Source: Cladopsammia gracilis
Taxonomy: Eukaryota > Cnidaria > Anthozoa > Scleractinia > Dendrophylliidae
DNA: 64,000 nucleotides
NCBI GenBank assembly: GCA_022457155.1
Contig: JAJGOT010000210.1
Coordinates: 843,501 to 907,500 of the forward strand
Direction: 5' to 3'
In this document: piece after piece, positions 1 through 11,684 of the stretch
Layout of the letters: the number at the start of each line of letters is the position of its first letter
How positions within the stretch are numbered: the stretch's first letter is position 1
Program-made: the position numbers and the translations under genes
Notes under the pieces: generated by a model
The model's database searches: none
Told to the model about the DNA's origin: nothing
Seen by the model: the letters and a program-made list of their open reading frames with translations, nothing else

Positions 1-433
1 TGGTCCATCCTATCAAGTCCTTCTATGTTACAACAATTGATCACTTCTCACTTATACAATATGGAAAAGTGAAGGGCAGACGCTCACCCTATTTCCTTTT
101 GTGTGTACGTTTATTTTTTTTTTTAATAAAATAGTGGGCTGATTATCAAACTGAACAAATGTATATTTAAAAGCTGTGTTTATTGGCTGAACTGATTCTA
201 GTATTTTATGACAAAGCGCCAAACTACCTGAAATCGTGCCATTTCATAAACCAAGCGAATCAGGTGAGGGTTTGCAGATGCAGAGCTGGGATATGCGACT
301 GTATATAATGACAAAAAAAGTAAAAGCATAGGGGGTGGTATTTTGTAACTCGAACAACGTCAGTTTGCCCTGCAGGCCGATATTTGAACAGCTTCAAAAA
401 CATGTTTTAAACATGACCGTGACCGCCACCTCT

Positions 434-478
434 CATCGCTCCCGGCCGCTAAGGGCGTTTTAGCTGCCGGGAGCGATG
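434..478. repeat. GC-rich hairpin upstream of PDI
   Basis: The 13-bp arms catcgctcccggc (434-446) and gccgggagcgatg (466-478) are exact complements around a 19-base loop. The surrounding ccgcc and ggcggcgg could lengthen the stem. It may be a remnant of a foldback element or a structured promoter segment; no function can be assigned. Confidence 0.6.
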
Positions 479-1052
479 CCTTAAGGCGGCGGTATTCGCA
501 GGATAACAATATGCAAGACTGATCGCAAAGCTACAAACATGATGATTTTTTTTTATTGGCCCAATATTTTGGTTAGACAAAACTAACCTCCATCAGGAGC
601 TGGCAAACAGCTTAGCTTCTTGCCAACAATAACGACAAAAACATTTTAGCTGTTCGATCAGTCTTGCATTTTGTTTAAAGTTTGTTTAAATTGCTGATCC
701 TGATCTGGCTTTCGCCCCGAAAAAAGAGCACCTTATTGCAGGTTAATCCCGGCCTGATCTGCACAAGATCCGGGTACAATTTGCTGTCGTTTAACCAAGT
801 GGCCCTTTAATACGTGGTAACAAGTCACTTCAAAAACATGACTCATCTTTGCTGGTTGCCACGTCTGTCAATAGATTGATTTTATTGTGTCTTTATTTCA
901 CTCTTGACTGGTTTTGCCGGTTATTCTGAACAAATTCAGCTGGGATATTATAAATCAGTTATATTCCAGTCTTCGCCATTTTACGACGTGTCACCATGCA
1001 ATTTATTCGAAGACACTTCCGTGACCGCAGTTCGCGGGCTCTGTGATCTTGA

Positions 1053-1071
1053 CCAATCACAGCAAGACACG
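1053..1071 (+). promoter_or_regulatory. ER stress response element-like site (CCAAT-N9-ACACG)
   Basis: CCAAT at 1053-1057 is followed after exactly nine bases by ACACG at 1067-1071. The known ERSE consensus is CCAAT-N9-CCACG, bound by NF-Y plus ATF6, so this differs at one base of the second half. It lies about 110 bp upstream of the start codon of an ER chaperone, the gene class that normally carries such sites. Function is inferred. Confidence 0.45.
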
Positions 1072-1183
1072 ACGGGTACGTAAAGCCATTTCCGGTCTGT
1101 GGTACACGTCTTCGACCTCTTTCGTTGTCGTCTCCCAAGTTGATCAGTCGAACGTTTTGGTTAGCTCGGCAAAGATTTCAATC

Positions 1184-4100
1184 ATGAAGCTTTATCTCGT
1201 ATTGATACTGAGTTTAGTTGCTATCGCGTTTGGAGAGAACGATAGTGTAGAAATCGAAGAAGAGGAGGGTGTTTTGGTGTTAACAGAAGCCAATTTTGAT
1301 AAAGCTATAGCTGACAATGAGCATATTCTCGTCGAATTTTGTAAGTACACGTTGTACGTTTGTGAGCTTACCGTGTATTGGATCATTGTGGATGTCACGA
1401 ATTCGATTTTTATGGATTACTTTGTCCGTTTTAGATGCCCCTTGGTGCGGACATTGCAAGGCGCTGGCCCCTGAATACGCCAAAGCTGCCGGAATTCTCA
1501 AGGAGCAAGGCTCTGCCATAAAGCTTGGAAAAGTTGACGCGACTGCTCAAACAAAACTTGGTGAAAAGTTCGAAGTACAGGGTTACCCAACCCTTAAATT
1601 CTTCAGATCAAAAAAGCCGGTCGAGTATGGAGGTTGGTAAAAATTTATACGGTTTTTTAAGCGAAAAACTCTTTCTTCCAATGTGCGAGTGTTCCACGTG
1701 CATCCATGTGGAACCAGAGTTGTGAAATATTCATTGTTTTATTTCGCTGTTTTCCTATAATAAGGTTAAGTTTAACTTTATAGTGTTTTGGTTCCCTGAA
1801 TTGTTGCAATAAAACACGATTGCCTCATTTTTGTATTTTGCTATCCCGTTTTTCCTCGTTAACGTGAAACTTTAGCTTAAATGCTAATTTTCGTTGTTCT
1901 TTTGTTTTTTGAGAGGGACGTGGGTATTATAAAAGGCTCTTGTATCAGCTGGATAAATAGGTGTTTATTTCACTGGCGTTAAATCACGACAAAACTTGTT
2001 AAACGTCTTTGTTCAGTTTGCTATAAAATACAACTTATATCTCGAAATGTTTCGCCAAAACAATATTCTGTTATGAGAAAAGCTTGCCACCTTCCTAAAT
2101 TTTAGCTGCCCTTTTGTCGGGGAGCTTACAAGTACGCGTACTGCGTTAAAAATCTTTTCCCAAAACAATTAATTTTATGTAAACAACTGAGTTTGAAATC
2201 TCAACTGTTAACTGCCCTTTGTTTGCTGTGGAAAATTTTTAAAGAACTGGGCAAAAATGTTTTGCTGGGTTCAAAGGACTTATTTTTTCTCTGCCCTTGC
2301 TCAATTTGTTTCTCCAGTTCTTAAACAGGAAAATATTTTCATGGAAGTGCAAACCACTTATTTTATTGATTTGTAAATATTGTTATCCCTGATATAAATT
2401 TCCAAGGACGTGAGAAAGACAATAATACAACTTAATGATGAGTCATCTTTGCCAGACTGAAGATCTTAGGTATTTGTGATTATTATTCCTTTGTTCCTTT
2501 TTAATGACATATTAAATGGAAATTATATGTGAAAAGGTCCAATCACAACAATCCAGCTCAGTGGTTATATGTTTTGTAGATTTTTACCAACTATAATTTC
2601 TGTGCTCTCATCAGTTGAATCATCAGGCTGATATTTTTTTATAGCTGCAATACTTCGTTATAAGCAAAGGTTTTTCTTTTTGTTACATGCAACTGATACT
2701 GCGTGGCATGAAATTTTGCGGGATCTAATTTTTGCGAATTGTGAATAAGATCCCACAAAAATAAACCCCAGCAAAAAACAAAATCTGTGAAAACTTACTC
2801 CATTTAACCCTTTAACTCCCAAGCGTGCAAAAAATAAAAACATTCAAGAAAAATCCCAAATTTCATTTTGTAAAATATAGAAAAAGTACTACCGAAGAGG
2901 TTTCATTTGAATGGTCACATCATACCAAGGAGTTATCACCACAGTCCAGAAGGAGCCTGAAATAATCTCGATTGACTAATACTTCAAATGACAGCTGTAT
3001 ATAAACTTTGTTTTTTGTCTAACACTACAGTTTTTATCTTTTATGTGTTTTTTCCTGGCCGAAAAATGCTCCGGAAAAAAGTTTTGAAAAGTTTTTGTCT
3101 CTTGAGAAATGCCACCAGATGGCATACATATTGTTGTACAAAATCATACCTTACTGTAGCCGCTGAATTGTAATTGAACACTTGTGACATAAGTATACAA
3201 AATTTAAAGTAAAATAAACAAGATAATGTTATATTTCCTTGTACTGATATACAAGTTATGTATGCGAAAGACGGAGATCAGCAAAAATTTGTTCCCAGCG
3301 GAAAAGTCTGAAATCTGAATTTGCCAAAGTTTGTTCCCACAAATTGCAAAAAATCAGCAATCCATGAAATTACACTCCCACTAAAAATGTCATGCCATAC
3401 AGTAGTCTGTAGTCCAAACCCAGTTGTCTTTTGCTGCAGGCTGTTTGTTTTGGCCAGCATGAAAAGATTGCTACAGACAATTACCGGTAAATGCAAGTGG
3501 TAAAAAGAGGAAAAACGTCTAAAGCAGTACATTGTATACGTGATATTACTGCTTTGGAGTAACATATACCTGGTCATGAATTCATTGCTTTTCCAAGTGA
3601 TCACTTGACCCATATCTTTAACTCATAGGTGGCCGTACTGCTGACGAAATTGTCACATGGTTGTCAAAGAAGACTGGTCCTCCTGCCAAAGAACTCACAA
3701 CTACTGATGAAGTCAAAGAATTCATTGACAAGAAAGATGTCATTGTTATTGGTTTCTATCAAGACAAAGAATCTGATGCTGCTAAAGCTTTCATCGAGGC
3801 TGCCCAGGGTGTTGATGATGTTGAGTTTGGAATTGTCCATGATGAGGCCATTGCTAAGGAACACAAAGTGGAGAAAGATAATGTTGTCCTTTTCAAAAAG
3901 GTGCAGAACATTTTTCTATTAAATTGTGATATTTTGGTAACCTTTATTTTTCTATTTACCTGGACAGATTCTCATCTTTGTGCTGCAAGTGGCTGTCAGC
4001 TGTCTCAAGCTTGTTATTCGGTTTTGTTTTTAGTTCTCTTCTTAAAGTACTGAAATGACAAGGTTTCTGATTTTTCCACTTACTGAAACTTACTTACTGA

Positions 4101-7100
4101 AACTGAAAAATGAACATTGTCAAAATGAAGTGGAACTCCTTAGCTTTGATTATGTAGTTTATTAATCACGTTGTGATTTTCTGGTGATAGTTTGACGAGG
4201 GACGTGCTGATTATGATGGAGAACATGCAGCTGAAGATATCATCAAATTCATCAAGGCCAACCAACTTCCTCTTGTGACTGAATTCAATGATGAGGTAAG
4301 AATTGTTTATAGGTTACTGTATATTATGTCCTCTACAGCATCAAACCTCAAAGAATAAATTCTAAGTCCCAGCCAGTTGGGTGTCGGAGCCATGATTTTT
4401 CATTAACTGGTCAGCTACTCAAACCACCTACAGCTGCGTGTACAGGAGCAAGTTGGATAATTTACTTGTTCATGTAACACATACATGTACACCCTGCAGG
4501 CAGCAAGATATGACAAAGAACTAAATTTTGTTCTGGGATATAATGCCCCTGTTGCTTTATTGAGATTTTTATTTCATGTTATCTTTGTCAGAATGCACCC
4601 AAGATTTTTGGTGGAGATGTAAAGAAGCATGTCCTGCTCTTTGCCAGCAAAAAAGCTGATGATTTCAAGGGTATCCATGATGGCTTTTCAGCTGCCGCCA
4701 AGGAGTTCAAAGGAAAAGTTCTCTTTGTTCTTGTTGACAGCGATATTGAGGACAACAGCCGTATCTCTGAATTCTTTGGAATTGACGCTAAGGAGATCCC
4801 CACTGTTCGTCTCATCAACTTGGCAGCAGATGACATGACAAAATACAAACCAGAGACCCCAGAACTTACCACTGAAAATGTCAAAGATTTTGTTAACAAG
4901 GTTCTGGATGGAACATTGAAGGTAACTTTTTGCCCATCGTTTATATCCCTTGTTCTGACTTTTTGTAAGATATTTAAACATTACCGGTATCTGTTTTCAA
5001 CTCACAGTGAAATTGTTTTCTTTGTACAGTGTAGCTATTGTTTTGAAGTTGTAGCAGACAATGTACAAACATGATATCTTTAGTTTATTATTTTGCCAGC
5101 ATACTTGTTGGACATTTTTTATGAAAAATGCTTGCTTTCGCAGCGGCACAGCCCGATAATATTATAATAGCGTTTGACGAAGGAAGATGCAAAGCTAGTC
5201 TTGTGTATCAGGCAAAATAAATGGTTTTTAGGGATCTTTTCTTGGGTAGAAACTGCTGGATTTTTTCTGAATTTAAGGTTTCCATTTCCAATGCACTCCT
5301 ATATTTTTGATTGATTACTACAAATGGTGTGAAAAAAAATTGTAGAGCAGTGCTTTTTTGGGAAGTGGCCTTTCTTTTCCTTTTTATACTTCACATGTGG
5401 AGTCCAATAATTGAATAGTGTGTGGTAGATAATGCAATTGCATCGTTATTATTTTTGTAATGTACCATTATAATTTCAATAAAGATTTGCATTATTGCAA
5501 AAAAAAATAATAATAATAATAATTGAACAGTATTAAATCTATGTTTTTAAATCTTATTACTTCTCTGTCCACAGGCTCATTTGCTCAGTCAGGAAATCCC
5601 TGAGGACTGGGACGCTAAACCTGTGAAGGTTCTTGTAGGCAAGAACTTTGAAGAAGTAGCTAGAGACAAATCTAAGGGAGTTTTTGTTGAATTCTGTAAG
5701 TACACTTTCTTTTAACCCTTTCACTCCCAAGAGTGCCAAACATCAAAATTCAAGAAAAAAAAAACAAAATTTCATTTTGTAAAATATTGAAAAACAAATG
5801 GTACCATACAAAAGTACTGTTGAAGGGGGTTCATTTGAATGGTCACACCATAGGATTTTGTCCACAGACTTAATAGTTAGAACTACACAACATGTCTCCA
5901 TAATTGACTCTGGTTAATCCTTTCACTCCCAGAGTCAACTTTCCTAAATTTGGATGTTTGGCACTCATGGGAGTTCAAGAGTTTTAACTGCCGCATGGTT
6001 ACCTCAGTTCGTAGAGTGATGGGCTGCTGAGCAGGAAGTCTTAAGCAACCACGATAGTGACGGCAGCGAGAACAGCACAAAATAGGTTTAATGACCAAAG
6101 ACAATGCCTCTGCACATGCGTTTTACATTTTGGCGTTTCTTTACCATTCCCTGCAAAACAATAATGTCAAATATTCAAATTATAGGTTTTGTGGAGAACG
6201 CGAACACACGAGGGTAAATTTTCCTTTCTCTATTTGAACTGGAAAGCCGTCCATTCAAATTCAGCTCCTGGATAATCCGGTCGCATTAGACAAACTAAAC
6301 AAATTGGAACAACTGCAAAGTAGTTTGAAATAGTGCGAATACTTTTTTCAAGTGACGTTTTCCTTGGCGTTGCCATCATCGTTGCTTAAGCTCCCTATTA
6401 CTATGATATATGGGTGTCATGGTACATCGTTGCAGCACTAGGTTTTACTCAGTAAGACCTTGTTGTAATCTCTAGCTAATGCGTACTCAAAAACATGTTT
6501 TTTTCATTCAGATGCACCGTGGTGTGGTCATTGTAAGAAGTTGGCTCCAATCTGGGATGATCTTGGAGAGAAATTCAAGGATCGTGAAGATGTTGTTATT
6601 GCTAAGATGGACTCCACTGCTAATGAAGTAGAAAGTGTGAAGATTCAGAGCTTCCCTACTATTAAATATTTCCCCAAAGATAGTGACGAGGTAGGTTTCT
6701 AGAACACAAAGGGCTTTTAATCAGTGGTGTGTGTTGCAGAATGTGTTTAATGTTTCTGTATGATTGATAACTACAGCTGTACACATATAAACTGAACTCG
6801 CTTCAAGATCTAGGGCTTCTGTTATCATGCAATGGTTTGCATGCCCCCAGACCTGGTGGGACAGGGCCTTACGGCCCCTTATCTGTCATAGCCGCTCATA
6901 GCCGCCTACTTCAATTCTTAATGAAACCCGAGGGTTATATTGTAAGCAGACAAGAATTGCCTTTTGATAGCAAAATTGTCAGTTGCTGGCATAGGCATAG
7001 GTTTGCAAAAGAGTAGTATCTGTGCTAGTGCACAAGGAAATGTGTTAGACCTGGTTGCCTTCTTTTACAGAAAGAAAACATTTAAAAAAGTTAACAGGTC

Positions 7101-7899
7101 CTATTTAATCCCATTTCGTAGTGGCTGCAATCCTCCAAGTGGCAACCATTTTAGGCTTCTTGGTGACTAAAATTTTGGTCCTGGCAACCTAATTGAAGGG
7201 CTGCGGGCAAGAACAACCTAAGTGACTAATTAGCAAAATTCTCACTGAAAGCTTGCTTTTGTGGCCTCCAAAAGGACTTGCTTGCCCAAATTTTGACTGG
7301 ATAATGTAAATATGAATGAAAGATCAGGTTAAAAGATCTTCTATTTTCGAACAGAATAAAATTTTATCTTGAGAAAAAACATATAGGAGCCCCAAAAGGC
7401 CCAAAACAATTTTAAAGATGTTAATACTTTTGTCTTTTTTGGAACTGTTTTAATAAGTAATTAATTTGACAAAACAGTGCTTTTGAAGGCCCAAAACTTA
7501 CAATTTTATTGAAAGTTGCTAAAAAGTCACTCCTTGCCTGAAGCCCTTCAATTGCAGCTAAATCTAGCAGATTCAGTTGCCAAATAGCTACTTAAGAAAA
7601 TATTTAACTTAGGAGGGCTGTCTGCTAAATGAAATTGATAATTGAGACCACATTTTTCTTGTTTGCTTCAGATTGTTGATTATCAAGGTGGAAGAACCTT
7701 GGAAGCTTTAGTCAAGTTTGTAGAATCTGATGGCAAAGAAGGCAATAAACCAGCAACTGAGGGAGAGGAACCTCCTCCAGACGTCGAGGGAGAAGAGGGT
7801 GCAGAGGGTGAGGAAGGTACAGAAGGTGAGGAAGCTACAGAGGGTGCTGAAGTGGAGGAAGGAGAAGCCGAAACTGAGAAGACCAAGGATGAGCTGTAG
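1184..7899 (+). CDS. P4HB: Protein disulfide isomerase (PDIA1/P4HB-like), 8 exons
   Basis: Coding exons are 1184-1340, 1435-1632, 3629-3900, 4191-4295, 4592-4921, 5575-5695, 6512-6690 and 7672-7899. Phases agree at every junction and join to 529 codons plus TAG. A hydrophobic signal peptide covers residues 1-17. Thioredoxin domain a has APWCGHC (cysteines 57 and 60), b and b' domains lie between, and domain a' repeats APWCGHC (399 and 402). The protein ends in KDEL, the ER-retrieval signal. The family forms, breaks and isomerises disulfides in the ER lumen and is also the beta subunit of prolyl 4-hydroxylase. Length is close to human P4HB (508 aa); the excess is an acidic tail from about residue 483 with repeated GEE motifs. 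Both CGHC sites fall just after a phase-1 intron that splits the preceding tyrosine codon. The exon 3 donor (gtgcag) is weak. The start was chosen as the first ATG before the signal peptide. Confidence 0.95.
2804..2940 (-). mobile_element. TTAA/CCCTTT MITE fragment in PDI intron 2
   Basis: It begins TTAACCCTTTAACTCCC and continues with the family's internal sequence (attcaagaaaaatccc, then the gtactaccgaagaggtttcatttgaatggtcac block). The far end is lost. Strand is given relative to the full copy at 35399, taken as plus. In transcript direction it has the same orientation as the other intronic copies. Confidence 0.7.
5712..5985 (-). mobile_element. Composite TTAA MITE copies next to a PDI 5' splice site
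   Basis: TTAACCCTTTCACTCCC begins only 16 bp after the exon 6 donor (GT at 5696). The first copy runs to about 5910. A second partial copy follows directly from 5911 (ttaatcctttcactcccagagtc to ggcactcatgggagttc), so the unit is a fused pair or a rearranged copy. It belongs to the same family as the copies at 35399, 36511 and 38211. Confidence 0.75.
6035..6395. mobile_element. MITE-like element with CTTAAGCAAC inverted ends
   Basis: The left end (from about 6038, gtcttaagcaaccacgatag) and the right end (to about 6395, catcgttgcttaagctccc) are imperfect inverted repeats of roughly 35-40 bp. The interior has no ORF and includes ctctgcacatgcgttttac, a segment I associate with a common anthozoan dispersed repeat. 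It sits in PDI intron 6. The bases just before it (5975-6035) look like a decayed tRNA-like segment with ctcagttcgtagagtg. Confidence 0.6.
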
Positions 7900-8485
7900 A
7901 ATGTGATGCCAGCTGCTGATGATTTCTCATATGGAAAAGAATTTCTTGGGACACATTTGTATTTGCAAGAGTGCATCATTTAGTTCTTCACCAATATGAG
8001 GAGTGACATGCTCTCCAGCCTAGTTTTTACCATCGAAACAAGCACAAATGATAGTGAATGAACATAAGCACAAGCTGCAGTTTTCCTTGTAGTTGGAGTC
8101 TATTCTGAGCTTGAACTTGTGTTGATCCCATTTTTGCAGTAAAAAAATCCTCCTATGCTTGTGTCGCTGGTTAAAACCAGGCCTTAATGAAGACAATAAG
8201 TGACTTACAAATCACCTTTTATTGTTTAATCTATAGAGTTCCTTTTACCTCATCGCCATTTCCCAGCACCAGTTTGTCAATCATTAAATAAGTTAATTTT
8301 TTTTTAAAACTGTGTTTTTCCTGATTGTTTCTAGGTTTTCAAAGTTCTTGAAAGTGTGACTTTCATTCACACTCAAAATTGGCCATCCACCACAACGCTT
8401 GATAAATTGTTCCATTTTATTTATAGCATATTTCGGTGTGAAGGTTTAATTTAATAGGGTCTCCTGAAAAACAAAAAAACTTTCA

Positions 8486-8491
8486 AATAAA
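8486..8491 (+). terminator. Candidate polyadenylation signal for PDI
   Basis: An AATAAA lies about 590 bp after the PDI stop codon in T-rich sequence. A weaker candidate (attaaataag) lies at 8283-8292. The interval 7900-8490 has no ORF and reads as 3' UTR. Confidence 0.5.
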
Positions 8492-8567
8492 ATTCTTATC
8501 AATAACAGTTTGGTGTTCTTTAATTGCCCATATCTTTTCCATACTTTTTTCTGTTTTCAGAAAATTA

Positions 8568-8628
8568 GCCTGTGTACAGCTGCCCCTGTTGTTCTCTGAT
8601 CTTTCTTGATGGGAGGGGACAGCTGTAC
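8568..8628. repeat. Short foldback with GTACAGCTGCCCC arms
   Basis: The arm tgtacagctgcccc near 8573-8586 pairs with ggggacagctgtac near 8615-8628, enclosing about 30 bases. A related sequence (gcctgtgtacagccgccccc) appears near 28618, which suggests a dispersed foldback family. Confidence 0.5.
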
Positions 8629-8756
8629 AAAAGCAACAGAAAACAGGTCCTTGAATGTTATTGACTGGCACCAAACATTTCTTTTTTGAACTACTGACTT
8701 GAAAATCAAGTCAACACCTTAATTATTATTAATCTGCATTCTTTATTTCTGGTCCT

Positions 8757-9092
8757 CTTTCAACCCTCTAACCCCTAAGATTGCCCCCCCCCCCCCCCCC
8801 CAAAAAAAAAAAAAAAAAAAAAAATTCAAGAAAAATTCCAAATTTCATTGTATAAAATATTGAAAAACAAATGGTACCATGCAAACGTACTGCTGAAGAG
8901 GTTTCATTTGAATGCTCGCACCATAGGATTTCGTCAATGGACTCAAAAGTTAGAACAAATGGTACCATGCAAAAGTACTGCCGAAGAGGTTTCATTTGAA
9001 TGGTCACACCATAGGATTTCGTCAATGGACTCAAAAGTTAGAACTACACAACATGTCTCCATAATCGACTCCAGGAGTGAAAGGGTTAATGT
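8757..9092 (-). mobile_element. TTAA MITE with two 88-bp internal units and a C/A run
   Basis: The right end reads gagtgaaagggttaa, the inverse of the family's CCCTTTCACTCC end. The ggtaccat landmark occurs twice, exactly 88 bp apart (8871 and 8959), so the 88-bp internal unit is duplicated. The left end is replaced by a poly-C/poly-A run at about 8784-8824. Confidence 0.75.
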
Positions 9093-9708
9093 CTTTCAAA
9101 CTTTCCCCTGGTTCCATCCACCTACCACATCAATCTTCCAGAAAGTTTAGTTAAAATGTAAATGGTAAAACTTAGCTGGTTTACCCAAATTGAAAATTCC
9201 CAGAAAAAAAAGACATCTAGAATGTGAAATTGGAAATGTGCATGCCATTTTGCACCTTTCAACCAATTGCAGGTCTTATGCCAATTTTGCCTCATTTCCA
9301 GGCATTGAACCTTCATTTTTACAAAATGGTAAACGACCTGACCTTTCTTTGAGCTTCAGTACCCCTTCCGTCATTTTATCAATGACACTTGTCCTAAAAC
9401 AAGGGGCACTTACCATTTGTCAGAACTGGCCAGCCAGAAATGTGTGCACCATTTTTATGGACTTGTAGGAACAGCTCTTCAAAAAGGCATTTTATTTTGT
9501 GAATTGACTGGTTCTACCATAGCCTGCACGCAGGCTAGTTGACCAGCCATTTCCGACAAATGGCAAGTGTCCTAGGTCTCTGAACTGATCCATGCAATAT
9601 TTCTTTTAAATTTTGTTTGACCATGGATAAAAGAGCAAGAGTCTAGGATTATCTTGGCTTAGAATTTAACTTATTATGAGACAGCTGTAAGATAAATGGA
9701 GGTTAACA
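9093..9708. other. Intergenic stretch without recognised features
   Basis: No exon, RNA gene or clear repeat is seen. Open reading frames here are short, without recognisable domains or splice context. A small palindrome agcctgcacgcaggct lies near 9523. Confidence 0.4.
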
Positions 9709-9891
9709 TAGACCTCTTTCATAATGGCAGCCGATTTATTTATTCTTTTATATGTATGTTAATCAGCCTTATTGGCCTTGTTAGTGTGTGCAAAATTCAA
9801 AAGAATTTTTATTCTAAAATGAAGCCAGTGAGGCTAATTAGCATACATATAAAAGAATAAATAAATCGGCTGCCATTTTGAAAGAGGTCTA
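9709..9891. mobile_element. 183-bp foldback MITE, TAGACCTCTTTC ends
   Basis: The left arm begins TAGACCTCTTTC and the right arm ends GAAAGAGGTCTA. The arms match for about 60 bp (…ggcagccgatttatttattc… and its complement) around a central spacer near 9770-9825. The terminal TA on both sides fits a TA target site. Confidence 0.75.
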
Positions 9892-10611
9892 TAAGCCCTT
9901 GGTAGCAATAGCTTTCTTGTGCGACATTTGTGCCCCTCCCCCTGTCTGGGGCCCTGGGAACAAGTTTGGGTACTAAGGGAAAATTGCATATTTACATCTG
10001 AAAATGGGTTTGGATTTCAAGAAGCAGGGTTCACCTCCCCATTCCCATGCTGGGTAGGGGGTCAACAACCTATCACATCAATGAAATCGCAAAAGCATCT
10101 GCCTTGGTAGCAAATAGCGGGGTCAATGATTTTAGGACCCATAAGCCTGGCTATGCCATGCTGATGAGTCCTAACCAGGACAAAACAGCTGTCCATGGCT
10201 GCCACTACCAGTGTTATGCACATGCGTAAGGTAATTGCCATACCGATGTGATGGTGTTGTGTGCTTTCTTTCAGTTATGAATGTAGTTTGTGGAGGGGTC
10301 AACCCCTGGTGGGGTCCCCCATATGATGGGGTGATTGTTGTACCATTTTGTTATGTGTCCCCAGCCTGCAAATACAGCCACCTCTCCTTCTCCCATTCCT
10401 CGTGCTATCTAACTTACCAGCCACACACTTGACGAATGTGCACCCAGATGAAACTCGGATGTTAGGCAGGGTACTCGCAGATTTTGTTACCTTCTGAAGC
10501 AATCCCAGGTCATATAAATAATGGCCAACATTTTGACTTCTGCCTGCCTCCAAATTATGTGTTGTGTTGCCATGATAGGAATCCAGCTACACTTTAGTTT
10601 GAGTGAAAAAA
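9892..10611. other. Intergenic stretch without recognised features
   Basis: Several short open frames occur, but none has a recognisable domain or flanking splice signals. No structured RNA or clear repeat was found. Confidence 0.4.
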
Positions 10612-11309
10612 TGAAAATAGACAAAGGGCTCTTAAGAGCCAACTCGTGAATGGTTATAAAGTCCACCTCGTTCTCAGGGTGTCTCTTCTTCCCGCCGAGG
10701 GGGCGGGAAGAAGAGACACCCTGGGAACGAGGTTGAGGTTAAGTCCACAGATCGGTTTTAATTTTCCATATACTGAGTTTGAAGTCAAAAAGTTGAAGGG
10801 AAAAACATTTAAAATTAGCGCAACATAATATATGCATTGTGTGAAGCGAGATTGTCTTGGCAACTGATGACGTAATACTCTGGGGAATTAAAATTCAGCA
10901 TTCATCTTTTCACACCTAATACACTGAGGAATTACAAAAGTTTACGGATGACAGAACGAGTGAAAATAGACAAAGGGCTCTTAAGAGCCAACTCGTGAAT
11001 GGTTATAAAGTCCACCTCGTTCTCAGGGTGTCTCTTCTTCCCGCCGAGGGGGCGGGAAGAAGAGACACCCTGGGAACGAGGTTGAGGTTAAGTCCACAGA
11101 TCGGTTTTAATTTTCCATATACTGAGTTTGAAGTCAAAAAGTTGAAGGGAAAAACATTTAAAATTAGCGCAACATAATATATGCATTGTGTGAAGCGAGA
11201 TTGTCTTGGCAACTGATGACGTAATACTCTGGGGAATTAAAATTCAGCATTCATCTTTTCACACCTAATACACTGAGGAATTACAAAAGTTTACGGATGA
11301 CAGAACGAG
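10612..11309. repeat. 349-bp exact tandem duplication with internal hairpin
   Basis: Two consecutive copies, 10612-10960 and 10961-11309, appear essentially identical; every landmark is offset by 349 bp. Each carries a long hairpin: in copy 1, arms 10666-10696 and 10702-10732 match at 30 of 31 positions around a 5-base loop. Related pieces (ccatactgagtttgaagtcaaa; ctggggaattacaaaa) recur near 41940 and 42370, so the unit belongs to a dispersed family. Open frames inside it are by-products of the hairpin. Confidence 0.9.
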
Positions 11310-11386
11310 TGAAAATTTTCATATCTGTTCCCGTAGTCGTTCCCGTATACTATATCTCGCTCAACGCTTCGCGTATATGTATTCAC

Positions 11387-11563
11387 CACAGGGTCCAGAG
11401 GAGCTCTATTTGATCGTAAAAGACGCTATTTTCTTCGAATCGTGGCTGTCTTGAAAGTTAACCTGATTGCGTTACACAACGCAATCAGTTAAACTTTCAA
11501 GACGTCGACGATTCGAAGAAAATATCGTCTTGTACGATCAAATAGAGCTCCTCTGGACCCTGC
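11387..11563. mobile_element. hAT-like foldback element upstream of RhoGDI
   Basis: The arms run from cagggtccagaggagc to gctcctctggaccctg and pair for about 75 bp, including acgattcgaagaaaat in the right arm, around the centre gcgttacacaacgc. The 8-bp sequence gtattcac occurs immediately outside on both sides (11379-11386 and 11564-11571), a target duplication of the length hAT elements make. It lies about 230 bp upstream of the RhoGDI start codon. Confidence 0.75.
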
Positions 11564-11684
11564 GTATTCACGAGATAAAAATAGTTGCAGTCATCGGCGA
11601 CTGTTCAATTGAAAAACATCTTTCATTGGTCAGTTGAAACGCTCCATATACGAGAGCTCGTGATTGGTTTATTATCAGTTCTCT

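Larger units (their letters stand above)
1..1183. other. Upstream/promoter region of the PDI gene
   Basis: I see no coding exon here. The stretch holds the presumed promoter and 5' UTR of the disulfide isomerase gene that follows. It contains a GC-rich inverted repeat at 434-446 / 466-478 (catcgctcccggc and its complement) with further GC-rich bases outside it. A TATA-like tattataaat lies near 945-955, and an ER-stress-element-like motif is annotated separately. The transcription start cannot be placed from sequence alone. Confidence 0.5.

Noticed and set aside
1043..1474. Longer PDI start upstream of 1184, reading through the first intron
   Set aside because: The upstream extension does not begin with ATG in a signal-peptide context, and the frame passes the exon 1 donor at 1341; the ATG at 1184 precedes a clean signal peptide.
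8768..9150. Open frames on both strands around the C/A run
   Set aside because: They lie in a TTAA MITE copy and its 88-bp units; similar frames occur in every copy of the family.
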